A stretch of DNA of 11,669 nt from DATDMG01 sp036518955 (GTDB lineage Bacteria; Actinomycetota; Actinomycetes; Actinomycetales; Kineosporiaceae), in NCBI GenBank assembly GCA_036518955.1, contig DATDMG010000579.1, positions 1-11,669 on the forward strand, in the 5' to 3' direction. Under the pieces are notes generated by a model. That model made no database searches. It was not told the origin of the DNA and saw only the letters and a program-made list of their open reading frames with translations. The translations under genes and the position numbers were made by a program. Position 1 is the first letter of the stretch. Each line of letters opens with the position of its first letter. This document shows, piece by piece, positions 6,949 through 11,669 of the stretch.

Positions 6949-7692
6949 ATGTTCGCCTTCCGTGCCTTCCGCCGTGCCTCGCACCGCATCCGACTCTCCC
7001 TGTCCGCCGTCACCGTCGGCGCAGCGGCGCTCGGGGTCCTCGCCACCGGCTCGCCGGCCGCGGCGACCGGTGACTACGGCCCTGACACCTGCCTGCAGGG
7101 CTACGTCTGGCGTGACGCCTTCCCCGGCGACCACGTCTGCGTCACCGGGGCCACGCGGTCGCAGGCCGCCTCCGACAACAGCCAGGCCGCCGCTCGGCGC
7201 AGCCCGACCGGGGGGCCGTACGGCCCCGACACGTGCCTACAGGGTTACGTGTGGCGCGAGGCCAGGCCCAGCGACCACGTCTGCGTCAGTCCGGCGACCA
7301 GGTCGCAGGCCGCCTACGACAACGGCCAGGCCGCCGCCCGCCGGGACTCCCTGCACCTGTGGCACGCCACGTACACCAAGCCGCCGGTCTGCCACGGCGA
7401 CACGTGCACGTCGACGTCCACGGACGACATCCCTCGGTTCCGCCTGTACGGCGACCACGTCAACGTCGCCCAGGTCACCGTGGAACTGCGGCGCACGAGC
7501 AACGGCCATCTCGTGAAGCGGTGGCGGGTCGACGCGCGGCCCCTGTCCGGCGCCCCCGGCGGCGGCTTCGTCCTCGACACCGGGGTGTTCGACTGCCGGC
7601 GGTCGGCCGACTCCTACTTCCAGGTGTACGACCCGGTATCGACCCGATGGTCGGTGCGGCACTACGTCTCGGCCAACTGCGCCGTCCTCTGA
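6949..7692 (+). CDS. Secreted protein with two tandem cysteine-paired repeats, unknown function
   Basis: A 247-residue protein with a Sec signal peptide: basic start (FRAFRRASHRIR), hydrophobic core (about 17-33) and a likely cleavage after SPAAA, near residue 39. The mature protein has two 42-residue repeats, at 43-84 and 91-132, identical at 35 of 42 positions. Each carries YGPDTCLQGYVWR, then DHVCV, ATRSQAA and QAAARR, with Cys 16 residues apart (C48/C64, C96/C112). The remainder (about 133-247) has four more Cys (148, 153, 216, 244) and a beta-rich look (VTVELRRTSNGHLVKRWRVD). All eight Cys could form disulfides outside the cell. I recall the PDTCxxGYVWRE unit from actinobacterial secreted proteins without a described role. 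A wall- or surface-binding module is a guess. The gene stands alone, flanked by relics. Confidence 0.85.
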   Translation: MFAFRAFRRASHRIRLSLSAVTVGAAALGVLATGSPAAATGDYGPDTCLQGYVWRDAFPGDHVCVTGATRSQAASDNSQAAARRSPTGGPYGPDTCLQGYVWREARPSDHVCVSPATRSQAAYDNGQAAARRDSLHLWHATYTKPPVCHGDTCTSTSTDDIPRFRLYGDHVNVAQVTVELRRTSNGHLVKRWRVDARPLSGAPGGGFVLDTGVFDCRRSADSYFQVYDPVSTRWSVRHYVSANCAVL

Positions 7693-7822
7693 TCCGCTGA
7701 GGTCACCCACCGTGGCTGCGTCCCGGCGCCCCGGGCCAGCGCCGGCGAGCAGGACCCCGCTCTTGGCGCCGAGCGCGATGTCCGACGTCGTGTGCCGGCG
7801 ATCAGGGCGCTTACGGCGGTGG

Positions 7823-7863
7823 GCAGGGGAGTTCGGACATCTGGCGTGGCCGAACTCCCCTGC
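7823..7863. terminator. 14-bp inverted repeat, probable terminator
   Basis: Perfect 14-bp arms (7823-7836 and 7850-7863, GCAGGGGAGTTCGG and its complement) with a 13-base loop, 130 bases after the stop of the secreted repeat protein. It could end that transcript, or both directions. It could also be a leftover terminal repeat of a mobile element. No T-run. Confidence 0.5.
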
Positions 7864-7984
7864 ACGAGGCGTCGGGTGTGTCCGAAATTGTGCGTACGGT
7901 GCGACGGTGCCGGGCGGTCAGTTGGCGGCGGCCTGCCCCGAAACGTTGTGGGAGAACGTCATCAACCCTGACGACGGCCCCCGC

Positions 7985-8164
7985 GACCTCACTGACGCCG
8001 ACGTGGTCGAGCTGACCGGTGCTACGCGATTCCGCCGCCCCCGACGGAATGACCATCGACCAGCTCAAGGACTGGACCTGTGCGTCATCGTCCGCCGCGG
8101 ACGCCCCGGCGCCCAACTGTCCCTGTTCGAGGAGGCCGGGCACTACCACGATCAAGGCTCATGA
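7985..8164 (+). pseudogene. IS1380-family transposase remnant
   Basis: Forward reading gives LTDADVVELTG, then in a shifted frame LRDSAAPDGMTIDQLKDW, then back to DLCVIVRRGRPGAQLSLFEE and AGHYHDQGS with a TGA at 8162-8164. The stretch W-(P)-x-x-x-V-I-V-R-R-x-R-P-(HP)-GAQLSLFEE matches an internal segment of IS1380-type transposases, where VIVRRERPHPGAQL is usual; the two residues HP are missing here. Only about 60 codons remain, with no start, catalytic triad or C-terminus. The stop lies one base from the stop of the convergent arabinofuranosidase gene. Confidence 0.5.
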
Positions 8165-8165
8165 C

Positions 8166-9203
8166 TCAGCGGTTCAGTGTGAGCACACCCGGCTGGTACT
8201 TCAGGCGGCTGTAGTCAGCGTTGGAGTTGGGGTCACGCCCCTGGTAGAGGAACTGCAGATTGCAGGGATCGACGGTCATGGTCTGATCGGCGTTGCTGCG
8301 CAGCAGGTCGCCGTGGCCGATGTCGTTGGTCCAGGTGGCGCCGCTGTTGGCTTTACCGGCGAAGGGATTGCCCTCTGTTGCGGCCTGCTCCGTCCATGAA
8401 CCGTCCAGGCTGCTAGCAGTGAACGAGCGGAAGTAGCGCCCATTGTTGCCCATCGCCTCGACGAGCATGAGGTACTGGTTCTGGCCCTGGACCTTGTAGA
8501 CCTGAACCGCTTCGAACAGTTTGTTCATGGTGTCACTCAGCACCACCGTCGATGCTGTGCCAAAACTGCCCGGAAAGTTCTGGATGGGCATACTGGCCCG
8601 GTAGATCTTGCCATTGTCTCCGGCGAAGAACAGATACATGTTCCTGCCGTCACCGATGAGTGCCTGATCGATGGGTCCTGTTCCCGAGTCGGGAATGCCT
8701 CCGGAGAAGAGATCGTGCGCTGGCGACCATCCATCCATGGACGTGGGATCGCTCGACGTCCTGTAGGAGAAAGCGGCACCACCCCACTGATAGGCAAGTA
8801 CCCAGAGGCCTTTGGGGGCGAAGTAGAAGAGCGTAGGGGCAACGGTAGGGAAGGACATCCTGTTCTGGCTCGCCGAGGCCATATCGGGCCAGTTCGCGAA
8901 GAGGCCAAAACTCATTGAACCCCACGCCGCTCCCCTGTTGTGCGTTGTCGCGTAGACGAGATGCTGGCCGTTGTAGACGACATTGGTGAAATCCTTGAGC
9001 GAGTCCCATCCCGGCCTCGGGTTCGCCAGCGGGCCGGTAGATGTCCAGCGGTACGTCGCTGGCAAGGGGCAGGTCGCACCCGTAGGACTCCCGTTTGCGC
9101 CCAAGGACCGCGAAACAGGCACAGACACTACCGCGATCCAAGCCATCGACAGGACGACCGCGAGACGAATCGAGCGAGTTCTAAGAATTCTTCTTGTGCT
9201 CAT
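8166..9203 (-). CDS. GH62 alpha-L-arabinofuranosidase, secreted
   Basis: A 345-residue secreted enzyme that removes L-arabinose side groups from arabinoxylan. The signal peptide (about 1-36: RILRTRSIRLAVVLSMAWIA) is followed by a single GH62 catalytic domain from CPLPATYRWTSTGPLANPRP (45-64) to the end. Expected catalytic residues are present: Asp71 in SLKDFTNVVYNG (base), Asp179 in GPIDQALIGDG (pKa modulator) and Glu231 in LFEAVQVY (acid). Other hallmarks are APTLFYFAPKGLWVLAYQWG, YLFFAGDNGKIYRASMP, GKANSGATWTNDIGHGDL and TVDPCNLQFLYQGRDPN. There is no carbohydrate-binding module. The start ATG at 9203 has GGAG seven bases upstream and a proper signal peptide; the frame stays open to 9554, but that part reads as non-protein. 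Two 60-base samples gave about 60-63% GC, against 73% in a chemoreceptor sample, hinting at later acquisition. Confidence 0.95.
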   Translation of the reverse strand: MSTRRILRTRSIRLAVVLSMAWIAVVSVPVSRSLGANGSPTGATCPLPATYRWTSTGPLANPRPGWDSLKDFTNVVYNGQHLVYATTHNRGAAWGSMSFGLFANWPDMASASQNRMSFPTVAPTLFYFAPKGLWVLAYQWGGAAFSYRTSSDPTSMDGWSPAHDLFSGGIPDSGTGPIDQALIGDGRNMYLFFAGDNGKIYRASMPIQNFPGSFGTASTVVLSDTMNKLFEAVQVYKVQGQNQYLMLVEAMGNNGRYFRSFTASSLDGSWTEQAATEGNPFAGKANSGATWTNDIGHGDLLRSNADQTMTVDPCNLQFLYQGRDPNSNADYSRLKYQPGVLTLNR

Positions 9204-9588
9204 CTGATTGCTCCGATGCTGACGCAGTGGCTTTGCGAGGTGGCCTGCTTCGGGTGGTGGTGGACCGATGTTCGGCCGGGACCGACAGCGCCTGCGGCAG
9301 GTGGAGCGCCGGTATCTTGGGCCGCTCCTCAGCAGCCAGGTCGGCCGTGCCTCGCGGATCTTGGTGGCCCAACAGGTCCTCCCCGCTCGGGAATCAATTC
9401 CTCCGAAGGCGGCGAGGTTGTTCAGGGTGGCACGAGCGGCTATGGAGACGCTCGGCGGCGAGACTGGCGTCGGCATAGGTGACCCGCCACCATCACTGGG
9501 CCGGAGGGAGTGAGCGGTGTCTCCTCCAGTGCTATGCCGCACGCTCACGGCCATTCTCTGGATCGCGACGTCGGGAGCATTCTTGACG
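9204..9588. other. Upstream region of the GH62 gene
   Basis: No intact gene. The reverse strand may hold decayed continuation of the NLP relic: AIQRMAVSVRHSTGGDTAHS, about 9500-9560, loosely recalls its C-terminal half. The rest has no recognisable protein. No clear LacI-type operator or -35/-10 pair for GH62 was seen. Confidence 0.45.
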
Positions 9589-10077
9589 TCATGACCGTTG
9601 GTGGTGGGAGAACGACACCGCCGCGATCACCCCACTCTTGACCCATACCACGACGTTCTCGAACTCGAAGCGATGCCCTACACCGGGTACCGCGACGCCG
9701 CCGAGCATCTTCTGATCTTTCAAGGAACAATGCATACATGTGGGCGCGGATCCCGGAACTCTCGCATGGTGACCACGATGACCTGGCCGGTCCGTTTCCC
9801 GTGCACCCCTGAGACTCGCCGCCCCTGTTGTCAAGTCCGCCACTGCAGGAGCCGTCGTCCTGGACGGCTGCGTACCGCTCGCAACCGTTCATGACTTCCA
9901 GCAGCGGCACGAACCTGGCCTGTTCGGGGCTCACGGTGCAGGTCAGTCGGGAAGCCCGTGTCGTGCGGAATGGAGGCGGCGGCCGCCCCAGCTCGCGGAG
10001 GCGGCCATCCCGGCTATCGCCGCAGCGACCACCCTGGCCGCCGAAGATATGCACTTGCTGAGATGATGTGTCTGCAT
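9589..10077 (-). pseudogene. NPP1/NLP (Nep1-like, necrosis-inducing) secreted protein, decayed
   Basis: On the reverse strand, ATG at 10077 opens a signal peptide (SSAARVVAAAIAGMAASASW). That frame ends in a TGA near 9943. In the next frame comes SPEQARFVPLLEVMNGCERY, then AAVQDDGSCSGGLDNRGG and ESQGCTGNG; a third frame gives GQVIVVTMRE; back in the second, GIRAHMYALF; then, after a slip near 9721-9725, KDQKMLGGVAVPGVGHRFEF followed by ENVVVWVKSGVIAAVSFSHH, QRS and a TGA (9589). Joined, this follows the NLP order: NGC...AV...SGGL, Cys, GQV, MYAxFxxKDQ, GHRxxxENVVVW and SxHxxS. The family hallmark GHRHDWE (9658-9678) is GHRFEFE here. NLPs are extracellular cytolysins acting on plant membranes. 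At least four frame changes and a C-terminal truncation mean this copy is dead. Confidence 0.7.
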
Positions 10078-10340
10078 TTCTCGATCTTTGCGAGGCGGTG
10101 TGCGACCGTCCATGACCTGGCAATGGCTAGTGCCGGCAAAGTCGGTCACCGGACATGCGGCCGCTGGGGCCTGCCGTGCCGGGTCGCCCGAGAGAATCTG
10201 GCCCTCGGCCACGCATGACAGAACATGACAGTCCGCCGACATTCCGCCTTCGTCGTCCATCCTTGAGGACCGAGTTACCCATTTCCGGTGTGCGAAGGAC
10301 GCTTTCGGGCGATCGAAACGACACGGATGGTGATCACCTT

Positions 10341-10364
10341 GCCTGGGGCAAGAGGGCCCCAGGC
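10341..10364. terminator. Hairpin, possible terminator
   Basis: GCCTGGGGC (10341-10349) pairs perfectly with GCCCCAGGC (10356-10364) around the loop AAGAGG. There is no intact gene directly upstream on either strand, so it may be the terminator of a lost gene. Confidence 0.4.
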
Positions 10365-10763
10365 GCCCGTGGAGGTGAAGATTACTCTGAGTCGGCCCGC
10401 AGGATCTCCCCGGAGCGCTGGGGTTCTCGGAGGTCTGGCCAGAACCGGACATCGCCGAACCGTGACACGACCGGCTGGTCGCCATAGAGGGTGTGAGGTG
10501 ATGGAATGAAGGCCGTGGCGCTCACAGGTGCAGAGCTAAGCCGTTCGCCGGGAGGGGAGGTATCGCACCTCCTGGGTGGGTGGCGGTGAGGTTTGGTTCC
10601 GTTCCGTCCAGTCACGATGAGGACCTCAACGTCATATCGAGGTCTGACGGCGACCGGGCCAGTGAAAGCTTGCTGCGTGGATGGCGATCGGAGCAACTGG
10701 TCTCGAGTTCACCTGTGACGCAGGCAGTGTGACCGGGCAGTATCGCCCTCATTGTCGGGAATT

Positions 10764-10780
10764 CATCAGCGCTACTGATG
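10764..10780. promoter_or_regulatory. Operator-like inverted repeat before the xylanase
   Basis: CATCAG-CGCTA-CTGATG, with perfect 6-bp arms, ends 22 bases before the ATG at 10803 and just before the ribosome site. Position suits a repressor site or a leader hairpin. It lacks the central-CG symmetry of classical LacI-family operators. Confidence 0.4.
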
Positions 10781-10790
10781 GGGCCGGAAT

Positions 10791-10794
10791 GGAG
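10791..10794 (+). promoter_or_regulatory. Ribosome binding site of the xylanase
   Basis: GGAG, eight bases before the ATG at 10803. It decides this start over the in-frame ATG 30 bases later. Confidence 0.6.
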
Positions 10795-10802
10795 TCGAGA
10801 AG

Positions 10803-11669
10803 ATGAAGCGGCAAGCGACGGGTGATCGTGGAATGCCTGCCGGACGGTTCACCGGGCGCCGCCCGGTGGTTGGTGCCGTCGGCGCCTGTCTGCTCGGCGC
10901 GATGCTGATCGTCCCGGTCCTGTCCAGGGCGACAGCCGCAACGTTGGGTGCGGGAGACACCCTCGGCGGGGCGGCGGCGTCCACTGGCCGGTACTTCGGA
11001 GCAGCGGTGGATGCGAACCGCCTGCGTGATCCGCAGTATACTGCGACGCTGGACGCGAACTTCACCGCGGTCACGCCCGAGAACGCGATGAAGTGGGACG
11101 CGACCGAGCCCGTCCGGGGCACGTTCACGTTCGATGGCGCGGACATGGTCTTCGATCATGCCACGCGCAGAGGCATGAAGGTCCGCGGACACACCCTGGT
11201 GTGGCATGCGCAATTGCCCGCATGGGTGGGAAACCTGCCCACCGCCGACGCCCTCCGGTCAGCGATGAAGGCCCACATCACCGGCGTCATGTCGCACTAC
11301 AAGGGCAGGATCTACTCCTGGGATGTGGTCAACGAGGCGTTCCAGGACGGGGGCAGCGGCGCACACCGCAGTTCACCCTTCCAGGATCGGCTCGGCAACG
11401 GCTTCATCGAGGAGGCATTCCGGACCGCCCGCTCGGTCGATCCGAGCGCCAAGCTCTGCTACAACGATTACAACATTGACGGTGTGAACGCGAAGAGCAA
11501 TGCGGTGTACGCTATGGTGAAGGATTTCAAGGCACGAGGCGTCCCGATAGACTGCGTCGGCTTCCAGAGCCATCTGGGCAACGTGTCCACAGTGCCCGGC
11601 GACTATCAGGCCAACATGCAGCGGTTCGCGGACCTCGGGGTCGACGTCCCGATCACCGAACTGGACATC
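10803..11669 (+). CDS. GH10 endo-1,4-beta-xylanase, secreted (3' end outside window)
   Basis: The first 289 codons of a secreted enzyme that cleaves internal beta-1,4 bonds of xylan by a retaining mechanism. The signal peptide covers about 1-46 (basic start, core VVGAVGACLLGAMLIVPVL, then SRATAA). The GH10 barrel begins near 57 with STGRYFGAAVDANRL and shows, in order, FTAVTPENAMKWDATEPVRG, KVRGHTLVWHAQLPAWV, SWDVVNEAFQDGG with acid/base Glu178, LCYNDYNI, VGFQSHL, and ITELDI with nucleophile Glu286. The 108-residue gap between the two glutamates is usual for the family. The frame is intact to the window end; the last barrel strand and any carbohydrate-binding module lie beyond it. It faces away from the GH62 gene, with which it would act on arabinoxylan. 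Confidence 0.97.
   Translation, partial: MKRQATGDRGMPAGRFTGRRPVVGAVGACLLGAMLIVPVLSRATAATLGAGDTLGGAAASTGRYFGAAVDANRLRDPQYTATLDANFTAVTPENAMKWDATEPVRGTFTFDGADMVFDHATRRGMKVRGHTLVWHAQLPAWVGNLPTADALRSAMKAHITGVMSHYKGRIYSWDVVNEAFQDGGSGAHRSSPFQDRLGNGFIEEAFRTARSVDPSAKLCYNDYNIDGVNAKSNAVYAMVKDFKARGVPIDCVGFQSHLGNVSTVPGDYQANMQRFADLGVDVPITELDI

Larger units (their letters stand above)
7693..8165. other. Intergenic region with inverted repeat and IS1380 relic
   Basis: No intact gene. It contains a 14-bp inverted repeat (7823-7863) and a transposase fragment (about 7985-8164). The open frame across 7712-8164 is a mix of non-coding sequence and the relic. It is not one protein, because resemblance to the transposase changes frame within it. 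Confidence 0.6.
10078..10802. other. Region between NLP relic and xylanase gene
   Basis: No convincing gene. The reverse strand has isolated protein-like bits (for example VVSRFGDVRFWPDL near 10440-10480) that I cannot assign. Structures: a 9-bp hairpin (10341-10364), a 6-bp hairpin (10556-10572) and an operator-like inverted repeat just before the xylanase (10764-10780). The promoter of the xylanase should be in the last 200 bases but is not obvious. Confidence 0.5.

Noticed and set aside
7237..7710. 157-codon reverse frame opposite the secreted repeat gene
   Set aside because: Antisense of the repeat-containing gene; it has no independent signal.
9183..9192. Palindrome AAGAATTCTT near the GH62 start
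   Set aside because: It lies inside the signal-peptide codons, so it is an unlikely operator and more probably chance.
9204..9554. N-terminal extension of the GH62 protein to 9554
   Set aside because: The extension is Arg/Pro-rich and would bury the signal peptide. ATG at 9203 has a good ribosome site and begins a normal signal peptide.
10382..10696. 104-codon reverse frame before the xylanase gene
   Set aside because: Some protein-like stretches, but no recognisable family, start site or neighbour. It is not called as a gene.

Overview
The window looks like accessory chromosome from a high-GC, motile, plant-biomass-degrading actinobacterium. The clues are GC near 70% with strong third-position GC, an actinobacterial integrase type, an arabinoxylan-degrading secretome and a chemotaxis receptor/CheW pair. 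The CTCA-N16-GCCCGA element before the receptor resembles the flagellar sigma (FliA) consensus I recall for Actinoplanes, so Micromonosporaceae is my best guess, but the genus is not proven.

Six genes look intact: an MFS exporter (909-2333, +), a chemoreceptor and CheW in one operon (2790-4814 and 4818-5396, +, closed by a 13-bp hairpin), a secreted cysteine-rich repeat protein (6949-7692, +), a GH62 alpha-L-arabinofuranosidase (8166-9203, -) and the first 289 codons of a GH10 endo-xylanase (10803 to the window end, +). GH62 and GH10 are transcribed away from each other. Together they would cut arabinose side chains and the xylan backbone outside the cell. The receptor and CheW would pass a ligand signal to a CheA kinase encoded elsewhere.

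The spaces between these genes are a graveyard. From left to right: the catalytic half of a tyrosine recombinase (1-297, -) joined head-on to the C-terminus of a transposase-like protein (287-545, +); a frameshifted IS4-type transposase N-terminus (about 2420-2644, -); a frameshifted RidA/YjgF C-terminus (about 5591-5736, +) beside an ISL3-type transposase fragment (about 5780-6115, -); an IS1380-type transposase fragment (about 7985-8164, +) ending one base from the arabinofuranosidase stop; and a decayed NPP1/NLP (Nep1-like, necrosis-inducing) protein gene (9589-10077, -) lying between the two hemicellulase genes.

Structural elements without an assigned role include a 58-nt near-continuous hairpin (600-657), a 14-bp inverted repeat (7823-7863) and several short AT-rich or operator-like palindromes. 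I saw no tRNA, rRNA, CRISPR array or recognisable riboswitch. I do not see a clearly new multi-gene system. The most interesting points are the NLP relic inside a plant cell-wall-degrading locus and the uncharacterised cysteine-repeat secreted protein.
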